Assembly (NCBI RefSeq): GCF_018691265.1 | Contig: NW_024881300.1 | Span: forward strand, 4,049,046-4,113,045 | Direction of reading: 5' to 3' | DNA from: Tyto alba | Taxonomy: Eukaryota > Chordata > Aves > Strigiformes > Tytonidae | Length of the DNA stretch: 64,000 bases | Shown here: positions 48,483 through 62,940 of the stretch, one piece after another | Layout: the number at the start of each line of letters is the position of its first letter | How positions within the stretch are numbered: position 1 is the first letter of the stretch | Made by a program: the position numbers and the translations under genes | Notes under the pieces: generated by a model | What the model was told of the DNA's origin: nothing | The model's database searches: none | The model's input: the letters and a program-made list of their open reading frames with translations, nothing else

Positions 48483-50588
48483 AAATATGACCAAATTAAA
48501 AATGAAATTAGAATGGTGCAGGATTTAAATTCCATTGTACTTAGTATCTCTGCATTTCTCAGTAGTGGCTCAATAACTGAAGAAAAACAGTAGGCTTAAA
48601 GGGAATTTTTAATGTCTTTTTCTGCTTCAGTTTAGGGTGTATTTCTGTAACACCTTAAGCCAACCTAATTTACAGTTGCCATAGCCTGGCTCTCCACCCT
48701 ACCCTTCATTGCTCAGTGATTTGTGCTGATGTGAGCACTGTGCAGTAAGTCAGCTCAGGGATTTGAGCCAGTTAAAAACTAGCTCACCAAAGAAAGCAAC
48801 TTTTTGTCTCGGTTCCCTGAACTGTCTCATTATATGGTAGTGTGAGTGGCACAAGGGAGGGACCTCGGCTAGCTCAGTTTCGTGCATGTTTGATATAAGG
48901 TCCTAGAGAACCCCAGGGACCATCACCTGTCCAACAGTCAGTGGCTAACCGTCTTTATATAAGCCCCATAGTTCACAGTCTAAATAGTGACTTAAACTAT
49001 AATTAGCTTTAGGTTCCAATAATACGGCAGCCAGTAAATTAAACAGATGAAACTTCACTAAATCTGATACTTCTGACAAGGGAACAGTAACATCTTTCAG
49101 CAGAAAGTCACAAATCACCCACCGTAACTTGTTATAAATTGTGAGCTAGAGCCAACACAGTAAAGGTGCGGTGAGATAGCTGCACCAATCTTAACCCTTC
49201 CCTATTATGGAAAAGAGAGCTTCTGAATGCTTTCTCTCATATGACCCTCAGAGAACTGACTTAACTCACTAAACCAGATGGAAACCTCTCACTCACTTCT
49301 GCTGTGTTAATTTTTCTGCCTGGGGCAGTATGAGGTGGGAATGGAATTACTTTCTTTTGGAAGCTGCTCAGCTCAGCCTGCTGCCTTTGCCTCAGAGGCT
49401 ATGGTCTGATGGCTGCTGGCTTCCGTCAAGAGGTTACCTGTCCCAGACACCTACACAGAGAAGCAGTGTACACTCCCTTTTCAGTTACAGTTAAAATAAG
49501 ACACATTAGCCCACACATATTAAACAGATCATCTTCCTTAACTCCCTTTGAAAATCAGGATGGAACCTGTATCTTGGTCATAACTTTATCATCTTAGTTT
49601 TCTTTACCAACAACCCACCTGCCTATGCCCCAGAGCCAGTTCTCTGTGGTATCTTATGGGTGTGTACCAGAACACTCTCCGTATGCACCTATTTTGCAAC
49701 GAGGCCACAACAGACATGTGAAAGACAGAGGTTTGCATATAGCCCTTTCCTGCTCCTCTGCTGCGCCTTCTACACACCTTCTCCATAAACAAAAAAACAA
49801 CCAACCAACCAAAAAGTAATTTGTACCAACTATACATACCCAGTTTCAAAAAAAATAAGGTACCGATAAGGATGAACCTGTTGCTACAACACAAATTGTT
49901 GATTGCTTGCCTTGTGCCAAAGAGTAGAGAGAGGGAAAAAAAAAAAAAAAAGGCTTTACAAGATGAGGTATCTGCAGGTTGTATCAAAGAACATTCTATG
50001 GAGAATGAATGCAGGACAGCAAATGCACAACCACAGGTTTCTGACCTACAAGACTTGCAGGAAAAACCAGCCCACATCAGGTACAGTACAGAGATGACTG
50101 GAATTGGTTCAATTTGACTGAATGCCAAGGCACACTCTCATCTAGGGAACAGAGCCAGACCTGACCCCCTTTGCAGGACCTTTGTTGCTCTTTTAAACAT
50201 GTATCGTTACTGTGCCAGATGACAAACCAAGGATGACATTAATTTAGCCGTTAAAGAATAATCAGCAAAAGAAGCAACACTTTGATCCACACCCGTTAGT
50301 CAGACTGCCATTAATGCCAACCAGGTATATTAAGTATAAAACTTTAACAACATTTTCATCAATTTGAATAAATAATTTAGACTACGTGATAAATTATAAC
50401 AGTAAACCCCCTCCTTTACTCATTTATACTTAAAATCAGCAATGTAGCCATTAAGGTAAATTGCAGTTATAACAACAAGTACTGGGAAATAAATTTAATA
50501 TTTACATCTGTTCATACTTTGAGACTACCAAGAATATGATATTAGGCAATACCAGCTTAATGGTTTCTTCCTTCCCTCTGCACCATAG

Positions 50589-50714
50589 AAGCATGCCATC
50601 TGCTCAGCTGTTTGGGCACAACCGTTTGTGAGAGCACCCTGTGAGCCAGACCAAGGGAACTGACCCAGCTTCATTCTTTATTTGGGGGGAGCGGGGGAGA
50701 ATTGTTTGGGTCAG
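50589..50714 (+). ncRNA. Candidate noncoding exon
   Basis: A 126-nt segment follows a strong acceptor (pyrimidine tract TTTCTTCCTTCCCTCTG then CACCATAG) and ends at a donor matching the consensus exactly, CAG|GTAAGT at 50714/50715. Every forward frame has at least one stop inside it, so it is unlikely to be a coding exon. It lies on the same strand as the proposed divergent transcript and could be one of its later exons. Confidence 0.3.
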
Positions 50715-53700
50715 GTAAGTTCCCTGATCTGTTCCACAGCGTGGCTCCACGAAAAGCTGTGTCAGCACAACTGTTCAGGGAGGGTGGAGTGGCTGCAATA
50801 AGCAATGCAGACCAAGGATATCCTCAGTTAGTTCTGCTGCCAAATGCTTTGTGTCGTGAGAGGAAAGTGCAAGAGCAGTACTTAGTCACTGTGCGTGCCC
50901 ACGAGGGGCAACAGCCTGAGAGAAGCACTCCAATGCACTGCTGTTGTAACAGGGTTCTTTACAAATGCCAGTAAAAAACCTGTGAACAAGTACAGAAATG
51001 AACAGAAGGTATCTCAAGGATAAATGTTGTGAACACATTGCTGTCGAGTGACTTTGGAAGAAAACCTGTGACAAGGCTGATCAGTAGTGAAACATGGAGA
51101 AAGTAAGTCTGAAAAGTAAATAATGGGGTTTATTGCAAGTGATAAAGACAGGGCTATTGAATTATTTGCTATAGGATTTTGTCTGTTAACCTTAGTTTGA
51201 GACATACATTTTGCATTCAGTAAAGAGAAGAATAATCACTTCAAATGATCGTCAGAAATAAGTGATAGGCAATAGTAAATCATCAGGAAAAAGACTGAAA
51301 CTTAGTTCAAGTAAGAGAGAATCTTTAAAGCACTCAGAAAACAGTTCATCAGCTTATCCCCCTTCCGATTCATACCAGTAACTCTGAAAACAAACAATCC
51401 ACTAGGGATGACTGTTGTTCTAAGCCATGGCCCTTATGAATATATTTTTTAGTCTCAGATATAAGTAAGAGCTACAAAAGGTTAAAAAATGTGGGTATAG
51501 TTCAGATAAACATCTAAGAGTTTGGAAATTCATCTGAACGCTTTCTGTCAGAAGAAAATGTGCTTTAAGTCTCGTGAGAAAAAGGCTTATTTGTGATGTT
51601 GCTGGTACTTTTATTTCTGTTCTCAGCTGGAATATGATGAGAGTAGTCAACTTCTTACATGGTGTTTTGTCTTCGAGAGTTGTGGGGAAAAAGTTCTGCT
51701 CTAAAAATAGAAGATTACGGTGAGACTCTTATCCTATGTAAACTGACTTTGCCTCTTGTTACTAAAAGAGACAATGGGATGGTAAAGTAAAATTTTGCTG
51801 AAAGCTGAGAAGTTGCATGCAGTTAAAGAAGAAATAATTGTTTTCATTTTACAAGTTAAAAAAATCCCCACATATTCAACTTGAAAGACAATTTCTGATT
51901 TTTAGTTACATAGCACTAAATCAAAAATGCCTCTCTTAATTAACTTGAATAATGACTCTGACAACCACCAAGTCCTTACAGCAGTGCCTTGAAATGAAGC
52001 TTGACTATATACAACAGTAGGACTAGGGTCTTAGCTATGGACAGAGTAAGTTGTCTACAGTAGATAAGTTACTTCCAAAAACTAAATTTCATTTCCAAAA
52101 TGCCTTAGAAATTCATCAAGTCTTACATTACAGGTCAGTGGGATGTAGTCTCCAATACTAGTTCTGAAAATGGAATTTGACCATTTAAATTACTTAGACT
52201 TGTTGAAATTTTTTACCAACAGCTTTATGTGACAAATACAGGCATTTGCAGGGACAGGCTGTGGTGTACATGTGCACATAAATTTTCACGCTGTAGCTCC
52301 AGCAGACTGCTCTACCTCGCCAAAGGCAGCTAGAGAAATAGCACATGACTTCCATAACGGCAATTCTCCTTTTTGACAGATCGGGTATTATTTTGCTGAA
52401 AGAAATGGGTATGGTTTATACTTCCTTGGACTAGCTTTACTGGGAAGCCTTTAACAGATTTCTGATGTCACAGACACCCAAGTAAACCAGGTAGCTAATA
52501 TCTGCAGGACATAGTCTGATAAATACTGCTTTTGTCAGCAGTGCTGACTTAAACCACCCTTGCCTCCAGGCTCCTGGGTTGCCTTCCTTTTCTTTCTCCC
52601 TTGTTGCCTCTGAAACAACTGTTTGGAGGGCTGGTGGAAGGGATGTGGACAAGAGGTTGTTTTTAACCTGTATCAATACCCTAATCTGTTTTATCACAAA
52701 ATCCCATAAACAACAGTACTGCCACAACTGAGACACTGACAAAGATGTGGGGAACAAACAGTTCGGGATTAAGGAGCACTGACACAAGAAAAGGTGTTCA
52801 TCAAACTACAGCAGCCATCCTGACTGAGCATAAGATGTTTCTGCTACTTATCTAGGCAGCCAAGTAAAGGAGGATTCTTGGAAAGCAAAAAGGTGTCAGT
52901 TAAAGATGGCAACAAAACTTGTCCTTTAAATAATAAAACTCTCCTTTGAACTAGAACCATAGGCGTACCATTTAAATGGTCTGAGTAGAATTCGGTGACT
53001 TCCTTGCAAATATGCACTTTTGGATGCTTCTTTGCAAATCCATGCTATAGCATATTTAGTAAATGTGCAAAACTGGGCTTGTTTACACAGGGCTTGTACA
53101 GTAGAAACAGTTCTTATTAAAATTTCAAAAATTTTAAAGGGTCATATCTCTCAATATTATGTATTCAGAACTCCTAATTCAGCTAGCATTTTGTCTGTGC
53201 ACAGACTACATGACACTGCCATTTTTTTCCAAAAAAAGAACATCCATCTATAATTCGGATTTGTGTTATGAGGACCAACGAGATACCCACTTAAAAATGG
53301 TCACACACAGTTAAGATCGCATTATAATAAACTTACTCTGCTTAGTCTTCAAGGGGGTCTCCCCTTCTCCCTCCCAGCTCAGACACTGTTGCAGCTGCAT
53401 ACTGCTTTTGTATGAACAAGCTTGTTGTTACTGACTCTTGCAGTTTATTGGAAAATTAAAAATTAAAATATGCAGACTACTTTGTAACCACACATAAATT
53501 TACAAACTTCCAACATCCAGTATGTTTGCCTATCCCCAAACCAGATTACACAATACAGGCATTTGTAGGGAAAAATTCATAGACAGATTTTTAAAGGCTC
53601 TCTAACACTCAGAAAAGAACTGTTAAGCAGCTGCTCATTCCCCACTTTTATGAATACAGGGCTGAGTTATTACTCCATATAATACAGTACTTGTTTTGGC

Positions 53701-54596
53701 ATAAGGTAGGAGGTAATCCCTAATGCTTAGTCTATTTACAGGTCATATCTGCCTCCCCAGTGATACTGCCAGAGCCTGCCAAATTTTCTGAAGAGCAGTG
53801 CGACTAGACTGAGTCCCTTTCATGTACTGACCAGTGTATATGATCCCTATATAGAATCTCTATAAAGAATATGCTTTCGTTTTAGAGAACAGAGGGACAT
53901 TCTTGTTTTGCTCCTCCCCTCCCAAACCTTTCCCTTTAGAACTGACTCTAGGTATTCCTGCATGTTTGGGGTTTTTTAATCTATAGACAAAAATATGGAG
54001 CCAGGAGTCAGATGAAAACTAAAATGCAAAAATCCTTTTAAAGGAACTTCAATCTTATCTAGCTTTACATAGATGTGGTAAGAACACGGAGATTTGAGCC
54101 AACTGTATTATTTTTGCCAATCTGCCTTAAAGGTCAAGAGTGAATAACGTCAAAAAGTTTATATAATTTCCCAGATATATGTTATATGGGTCACAGATAA
54201 CAATGTCTAGTTTGTCTGTCACCTATCTCAGCAGCTGTAAGAAGTTCCTAGATTCATCAGGAAGACATATTATAGAAGATGTCATCACCTCGTTAGTTTA
54301 GAAAATAATAGATTCTCAGGAGCAGCATCAAAGAGTACTGAAAAAAGGTTAGTGTGGATCCTGGAACAAGTTGTCTTTCAATTCTTTCCCCTGAACCTTT
54401 GCCTTCTCCTTACATTTTTCCATCTCTTATGCTCTTTGGGACCAGTCCAGTATGATCTCTCTGCAAACCTTGGCTTCACTCATAGCCAAGTAAAGCAAAG
54501 GATCAGGCTCATTTGCCTGTCTGGAGCAATCAGAACTTCAAGTTTATCATTCAGAAATCACATGGACCGTAAACTGAGCATTTATTTGGCCTCTTC

Positions 54597-54640
54597 TTTT
54601 TTTTTTTCCTTTTTTTTTTCTTTTTTTTTTTTTTTTTTTT
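54597..54640 (+). repeat. T-rich tract interrupted by C
   Basis: T runs of 11, 10 and 20 separated by CC and C. No gene nearby. Confidence 0.9.
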
Positions 54641-57600
54641 GAAAGAAGAATTAGTATCACAAGGCACCTTGAGAATGGAATTTCTGTCTTCCCTGCCTTG
54701 ATCTGAGAAAGGAGCATTACTGAACTTGAGGGCATGGTCAGACTTGTGCAGACGATCTGTGTTAAGAGGTGAACTCCTTCACACCACCTGTAGTGCCAGT
54801 CCTCTCAGATCTGCCAGCCTGACTGCACATGGAGCCACTCTCTAACCTGGTTCTGTCAAAATAATCTGCTTTTTGTGGCAAATGATCAGAGAACCATAGG
54901 AAAGGAATGAAAGAAAAATGTTACTTTTCATTGGCTCCTGTTAGTCTAGGGACTGGACAAGGTTCTCACTGACACTTGGTTACCATGGCTATTAATACCT
55001 TGAAACAAAAGTGAATGAATACCATGATTTAGAAGAAAGGAGCAAAATTTCACTAGGAAACCCTAGGAATATCATAGGAGTAGGCAACTGTATAGCAGTT
55101 TCTTTAAAGAGAGAAACTGATGACCATTTGGAAAAAAGTCTTTATATTTTAACGATCTGTAAAGTTTAGCCTCTGGCAGTTCTATTTTAAAAAATAATCT
55201 TTTACAATTAAAACCAGTTAACTCAAACTGCTGCAAGATGAAATATATTTGATCTCTTGTCCACGTTTTGAATTGCCACAACTTTTGTTTGCTGCAGACA
55301 AACCCCCCTCCAAATATTAAATGCTGATATCTTACATGCATACAGAAGAGGCGCAGCATCTGTTATGCAGTCAAGAAACAACTCTGCCTTACTGCCAGGA
55401 AAGACAACTCACTTTGCACAAGAACGCCAGTTCTCTGTTAGCCATGCAAGAATCCACTTAGTTTCCATTTCAGCTCATTTGTAGTTGCCAATATCTACCC
55501 TTTAAATACTTACAGCTGCCACTTCTGTGTTGAAAAATTATCTATTTTCATCTTTCATTTAGGAGTGAGATACCGTCCAAAGCATCTGGTGGGGCCCTGG
55601 ATAGCCCAGGATCTATATAGCTTGGTTCAAAGTCATCCTAGATGAGAATAAGAGTGTTTCCTGAGTGGTTCTTCTGGCAGCAGTGGCCCTTGCTTATCAA
55701 AACACTCCACCCGACAAAACCACTCTATTTTGCTGGCTTTTTTTAACCCTGAATCAGTTCACCAGTCTACTTTGCCCAACAGTTGTACACATAGTTGCAC
55801 TTGCAGAACTGAGAGGGTGATGCGGAGGCAGGAAGAGATGTCCAGGGTTACTTTTGTAGAATTAAGTTCACAGGACACGCTTGTAAAACTGACTTGACCA
55901 CACTGTATCTGAATCACAGGCAGAAGACTTCAGCCTATACAGATGCTAATCGAAACCTTTTCCAAAGCAGTAACTCCCTAGACAAACATTTAGAAGTGTG
56001 CTGTGGATTCAACAATTATTTCAAAATATTCTTCATTTTCAGGAAACAATAATGGGAGAGCAAAAGAGATAAACCAAGGTATTTAATTTTAAATTCTACA
56101 CTTGACTGAATTGTTTATCAGCTGCCATGAATCCCTACTGTGGACTAGCAAGAGGCAATACAATGTCTACACTTTAACAGATAAAGATTTCCCTAAAATC
56201 ACAATCTACATTCATAAATGGAGATTTCCCTCACAAACTTGCATTGCTGCCACATGCATCAAAATTGATGGGTGTTTATGGGAATTAATGGGAATTACAA
56301 CTATTTTATCATTAAATAATGCAGATACTGGCCCATGAACTTCTCCTGCTGTGACTGGAAGTATACGTACACTGTAGGCATTTTTAGAGCTACAGCTCAT
56401 GCATGCAGGATGGCTATAAAGTAGCTGCTGCTAACAACCCTTGCAGCAGTGCATGATGTTCTACAAAACTGAGTACATACTTGAGAAGTTTAGCCAGCTC
56501 AGATCTGTTTTCGTTTGGCTGTTCTGCCAGTAGCCAGTCATTTTAACAATACAACTTCAATTACATGGAAGTAACATTTGTCTTAGCTGCTCTCAGAAAT
56601 CTCAGAACTTGCAAAGCAAATTGCTTCCCAGTGTACAGTGTTCTTATTTAGAAGGGCTCTACTGCCATGATTCTCACCATTTGTAGTGATAATTTGATGC
56701 AAAAAATTACAGCTCCGATTTGACTAATAAGAACCCTGTCCATAAACAAGATCTACAAATGCAAAGGTTAGGCTGCCAGGAGGTACTTCTCTGGGCCTGA
56801 AGCTAACAAGTCTGTAGCTCTCCTGACCGTTCCTAGGTGATAACTACTGGCTTAACCAGGACCCATTTCCCCTCCTTTGGCACTCTCCATCTCCAGGTAC
56901 CCTTTCTTGCCTAAGTGCCATCACTAATACTTGTGTGGATCCAGAGTGAGTCAGATAAGGGAACTGATTCACCTGAAAAATAAAAGCAACCATAAACAAG
57001 TGTCTGTGCTGTCACAATGGAAGAAGTAGTAAGCAATGGAGGTTGCAACGAGAAACGGGAGACAAGGACTTGATGATTTGGTTTGAACCACAACCTAGTA
57101 TATGAGCCTTGATAACACACTGTCTCTATGCTAACAGAGGAACTGAAACTGTCAAGGGATGAAATTACGGGTGAATCTGAATAGCTCAATTAAAGAGCAC
57201 AAAACAGACGTCAAGTCAGCTTTCATAGTCCCTTGCCTTAGTTATATCTCCACGCTTTTCAAAAAATAAAGTGTTTAACATGTTTGAATTGAATGCTACA
57301 GTAGTTTATTTAGTAGCTTTCAGTGTCTCTGAGAATTGTGTTACTGGTTTCAAGAAAAACTAGTCCCAATATTATGATGACAACATAGTTTGAACACTGT
57401 AATTCTAACACACTGATGAGACTGAAGGGACAGGCAGCAACTTCCTTAACTGATGGCCATTCAATACCCCTTTTTGGCATTCTTCAGTTCCCATCCCAGT
57501 AAAATAGAATACATTTCACAAAAAATCTCATGCAATCCCCAATAAGTACTGGATACCAACTCCTTCTTAAGCACACATTTAAAAATTTCAAACAGAAAAG

Positions 57601-57932
57601 GGCTTGAGGCTGAATTCCTCGCCCAAATAGATTTTAAGTTTATGAGAACTTAGATCCAAAGTATGTTACTTTAATCCATCTAATTTACCCAGTATTTCAT
57701 CCTTTATAAGTAATTCAATCTAAAGTTTACAGTCAACTAGCAAAAACTTTTTTGTTCTCCATTTTACATCATCTCCTGTCAAGAATCATATATAAGAAAG
57801 TATGTCACTACTTCCCATATCTGCAGTGGGTAGATCTGAATTTGGGACATTATCCAGCATGTCAGAACCATATTTAAGTCAATAAAAGCACTCAGGGAGC
57901 TGCTAAATCATTTTACTCTGACACTGATATGG

Positions 57933-57976
57933 CTTCATATAATCTCCAGATCTCTTCATATAAGCTCCAGATCCCT
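57933..57976 (+). repeat. 21-bp imperfect tandem duplication
   Basis: TTCATATAATCTCCAGATCTC is followed directly by TTCATATAAGCTCCAGATCC-type sequence, two adjacent copies with one or two differences. Confidence 0.8.
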
Positions 57977-58389
57977 GACTACTTCAACTTTCTTCTCACT
58001 GGTTCATCCAGTAACACATTCTTTAAGTTGCTTTATATGAAGTTTTTATTTCTCCCATGTCTTGATTATGATGACTCCACTCTGAGTCCCTCAACTTCCT
58101 CCCTCTTTACCACATCCATCTTTGCCACAGAGATCACAAAAAGACGTACTCCAGCTTCTGCTCTACTCTTGTAGAAAATGGGTCAGTTGGCTTTGTGCTC
58201 CTCCCTACCTTCCACCTTTCATATACAGTTATATCCTGTCTGCCCTACCTTTCATGTTTGTTCTCTTAGATGGTAAATTCTTCATAGAGAGTGCTCCATA
58301 TACTCTTAACACTTGGCCTATTTTGGATGTTGCTATAATATAGACAACAAAACTACATTCGACACAGACTTGAACTTCATCTCCCAACC

Positions 58390-58409
58390 AAAAAAAAAAA
58401 AAAAAAAAA
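58390..58409 (+). repeat. A20 run
   Basis: Homopolymer followed by AAAAG units. Confidence 0.9.
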
Positions 58410-60320
58410 GAAAAGAAAAACAGATCAACAAACCCTGTGCATAATTGCTAATGTTTTTAAGTCATAAAAGTATTGCTGGAGTCTATTTTTAGACGTCATG
58501 TTAAGTTTCACTCACTTTTGATAATCTGCATTTTCCTTTCGTGGAGTTGTTTTGTTTATAGTTTAGAAATTGTGTGTTAGATCTCACATGATGACCTTTA
58601 AAATAAACCAAGCTTAACATCTTGATAGCCACAGTGGTGTGGGAGTCTAAAGATGTGGTTGAAGATACTTGTTTCTCGTTAGGAGGAAACTAATGACAGA
58701 TCATGCCACTTCCTCACTTATCAAGGAAGAACCTCTTGGTGCTAGTTTGATGTTAAACTACAGCAGTTCATGATGCACTGTGGGTGTATTTATAATAGAA
58801 ATACACAGGTTGTTGATAGAGCTCATAACTGCATATTGTTCTTTAATGGCATAATCTATACAAATTAGCAGAATAAATTTTATAGCTTTCATCTGCTATG
58901 TAAAGATTATGAACATGTCCACAAAATACTAAGCAGTCAATAGATGGGAAATATATTGGATAGAAGTACACCAGACTTTTCCCAGTTCCATTTCCTGAAT
59001 CACGAGGAAGCATAGCAGACAACTGCACATCCAGTTGGTCTGTATTTTCTCACTACACTAATTTTTGTGCTAGTTTGCATAGAAGTGTCAAAGAATTAAA
59101 ATTATTACATTCTTTCAGGAGATCAGCTACATCATAGACAGTAACAGTACCAACTCCACAGAAGCCTGTATCACTGACCCTAAGCCGTGATCTGAAGATA
59201 TTGTACTTGAAAAGACTAAAAAAGTATTTTATTTGCCCTTTTCTTTTTCTGCCAGTGCTGTTTGTGCTGAGGTTGTCAGCTAGATGTTTCATGTTAAGAA
59301 CTGGACTGTAACCAGCAGCCCATTCCACGTTAGTTAGAACATCCTTGCTACCTGCACAGGTATTATTGTGAGTGCAGGTGCTAGAGCAAAAGGCTCCCTA
59401 TCCAGTTATGTTTTCCACCTTCAAATTTCATCCGAGATATTCTTGCTGCGGTGCTGTTCTAGCCAGTCTTTGCATGTCAAGCAAGGAACTTCGAGTGGTG
59501 ACTGACATTTGGTGGCAGATTTTGCTGGGGCCAGAGGTGGTGGCCACGCTCTGCTGCCTGCTGTGCCCCTGTGCTAGATGCCCCAGCTGAAGGGATATGC
59601 ACATGCTCTTGATGGCCGCAGTCGCGGTGTAAGGGAGTAACATAACAAAACCCAACACTGACACCCCTTGAATGCTACCGGCTGTGCACTACAGAAGCCA
59701 AGGAAGAAATATTGGTGCTGTTTAATGATCTCTACCTACAGAAGCAATCATTGCCAAGCAAAGATGGGAAGACAACAGATACACTTCTTTTTTCATCCCA
59801 GCTTAAACGCCTACTTGAATGGAAATCAACACATGCACAATACTGTCCTAGTAACTCAGGTGAATCCTCAATTAATTTTAGTCTACAAAGGGATGCAAGA
59901 AAGGCTTGTAATGGAAATTCAGTGATTAACAAGGTGACTATGTTCAGATAAAAAGATTGGTTGGCTTGAGATGCCCACTTGAAATATTGAGGTGAAAGAA
60001 TGGTATTTACAAAAGCTAATTTTAGCTTAGTGATGCTAAGAAAACAACTGAGCAGAAACTATTCTGAATTACCATTTGTAGACCCTCTCTTCGCCACCCA
60101 CACTGACCTGAGTGAAGAATAGCCTCAATATGCTAAGATTAGCTTTTGCCAGTATCCCAAAATCTACTAAAAAGTTTCAGACAACTTTCTCTCTAAAGGT
60201 TGAGCTACATGTAGTAAAACTTAGTTTAAATTACAGTCATTGAAAAGCCAACCGAACTTACTAACACAAGAAGGAATACAGTTAGCTGCTTTCTGGGGGT
60301 CTAGAATCCTAAAACAAGTT

Positions 60321-60341
60321 AAAAAAAAAAAAAAAAAAAAA
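60321..60341 (+). repeat. A21 run
   Basis: Homopolymer in the gene-poor right-hand part. Confidence 0.9.
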
Positions 60342-62894
60342 GGAATATCACTGCATACCAAACTGAGGAATATCCCTTCTATCTGCTGATAGGCACTTTT
60401 ATCTTTGCAACCAGCAGGAATAAACTACAGAGCTAGGTGAGAATGCTGGCCTTGGAACAGAAAAATTTTCCATTGGCCCTGAATACTCCGTTTATAATAT
60501 ATTTAGAGGATTAGAATGTCCAAAAACAAGACAGCTACTATGTTGCCTCTCTCATTTTGCCAGAGGGGAAGTTTTCATGGCTTGAGGCTCAGGTTTGACT
60601 CCCATAAACACTGTAAAACTTGTAAAGGAGGGCGTTCACTTTTCATATACGCATTCACACAGAAACATCATTATTGCTTTGTTTTGTTGGGCTGTACAGG
60701 ATGTCAGTCCAATGAGAGCATGCCTGTGGGGTTCTAAAGCACAGGGGAAGTGAGAAGAGTGAACTGTGTGGGCGAAATGTTCTCTCCGACCAGGTGATGA
60801 TCCGGTGAATTCACAGGCCGGGCTGAGGGGGAAATTGTTCTCATAATGGCAGTCTCACAGTGATAGGTGAAGATGTGAGATGTTTTTTAACAGGATGAGG
60901 TTAGCTCTTCCTTTCATGGAAACACATCAACCCTTTCTGGAAAATGTTCTTTTCATCTAAATTACTTTTGTTTGTTTTTTTTTTTTTTTTTAAATTAAGA
61001 TGTATGGCAAAAATAACAAATCTGGGGTGGAACAAATCTGTTTGTCTTCAGCGTATTTCTCTACAGTAAGAAATGAAATGGAAACTCTGTCCTCCATCAT
61101 ACTTTGAGCTGTGTTTGCTTCTGTAATGCAGTGGCATAGGGCATCATTTTAAATAAATGTTACACATTTTGTGTCTAACAAAGAATGGAGAATCCTTGTA
61201 TTATGGACTCACAAGAGTTTATATTCTGAATTTGAACACTGCAACATTTGTCATGCTGATAAAAGTTAATGGGAGAGAAGATAATTTATTAAATCTCTAT
61301 TAATTCACTATTCACAATGAAGTATTTATATGGCCTGAGGGCTATAAACATTCTAAGTACTACAACTGTTTTCCATACTCAGACAGAGCAAAACATGAAC
61401 ACTGGTATTAGCTGTAACAAAAGAATGTCACAGAGCAGCAAGCCAGTAAACTAGAATTACCATGTCACTGATATGACAGGTAGGCATCATGGTCTAACTG
61501 TACAGTGATTTACTGGCTTAACCCTACAGTTTCAGTATTCCAGCTCTCCGAAATCATATAATTCTGATGCCCCTGTGAACACTCCATCTGCTGTTCCCTC
61601 TCACCTAAGGATCTAAACACTGAATGTTCGATTAACTTGTGAAAAATAATTATGAAAAAAAAGCACATCATATGCCATAGAAGGGAAATAAACGCCCACT
61701 TCTGCTGAAGTGAAACTGTCCCATATTGGTTTTAACACTTTTAAGATCTCGTGGGTTTTGTGGTTCATTATAGGTACCTCTACCCAGACATGTTTACTTG
61801 TGTTCTGTCTAGTGTCCAGGATTTGGCTCTATTGCACCACAGTTAGAAGAAAACAATGACAATGTTTTCAGCTTTTAAATTGTTTGTTGTATGTAACTAG
61901 AGCAGATACACAGACGGCCAGGAAATTTGCTTTAAATTTTATGATTCAGAGAGCTACTGAAATAGTGAAGTACGAAATGGCATGTCTTTGCTGCCTGAGA
62001 AACTTAAAGAAAATGGCAGTAGTTATTTTTTTAAGTGAATAAACATGCAGTGAATCAAATCATGTAAGTCACTGAGAAGCTTCCCAGTGAGGTTTGATTA
62101 AAGCCTGATGTTTTTTTCTGATTCACAAGCAGAATGTTTTCCAACACTTGAAATTAAAAAAGGTAAAAAAGTACTAGCTTTTAGTTTAATCTCTTTGTAA
62201 CTCGCTTTTCTCTGACCACAGTGAGACCACCTATGACCAAATGCTAACAATCCTTGCTAACACCTGTGCACAGAACAGACAGTGGCAAGCATACAGGCAT
62301 GCAGATGCAGCATTCTAACACTGCACAGATAGTTCTACAAATCAACAAAAAACTTTACTAGGAAAGGTAAAATGTTTATACAGCTTTAAAACAGCTAAAA
62401 AGTACAGATTTAAGAACTGTACTCAAATGCAGTTCTTTCAGCTCTACACAATAGAACACTAATCAAAAAATCCATGTTTGCTACTATAGATAAGATGGTA
62501 ACACATTTCAGTTACAATCACCAAGCAACACTTTTTAAAGGCGGTTAAACAGGAAGCTCATTTTTCGTATCAAACACAATGACACACTGAAGCATTAACA
62601 AATGTATGGAGACTATGAAGGAGAATTAAGTTAAAATGAGTAGTGTCAGATTTCTACTACAGTGCTTTGTAAACTCTCACAAGAGGATATCTCTCAGACA
62701 ATAACTCTAAAAATGGAAAACAGAGACTCTCCCACCATGCCAGGGCGAGGGAGAAGCATTTATTTATTTATCCAATAGATATTTAACCAACAGATTCACA
62801 TTAACTCCTACAACACAGTTTCATCTGGGAGCTAAGTGAACACCACAGATGTATATTTTTAAAGTCTTCTCTCATAGAAACAGAGGTTAATGCT

Positions 62895-62940
62895 CCTTTG
62901 AGTAAGGATGACTGGACTAGACTCCCTCTGGAGCTCTTCA
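62895..62940 (+). mobile_element. Possible CR1 3' remnant
   Basis: GACTGGACTAGACTCCCTCT then GGAGCTCTTCAATTCTT recalls the CR1 block TGGA(C/T)TAGATGACCTCTGGAGGTCC. The similarity is weak and only by eye. Confidence 0.2.

Noticed and set aside
49604..50128. A 174-codon minus-strand frame, the longest in the right half
   Set aside because: It begins at a TTG codon, includes a Phe run encoded by the A16 homopolymer, is rich in Cys/Phe/Trp as chance frames are, and shows no domain.
52437..52787. A 116-codon minus-strand frame
   Set aside because: No recognisable domain, no context, and an ordinary length for chance.
52238..53580. A shared stretch of about 20 bp (ATACAGGCATTTG-AGGGA) near 52238 and 53555
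   Set aside because: The match is short and does not extend to either side, so it can be chance.
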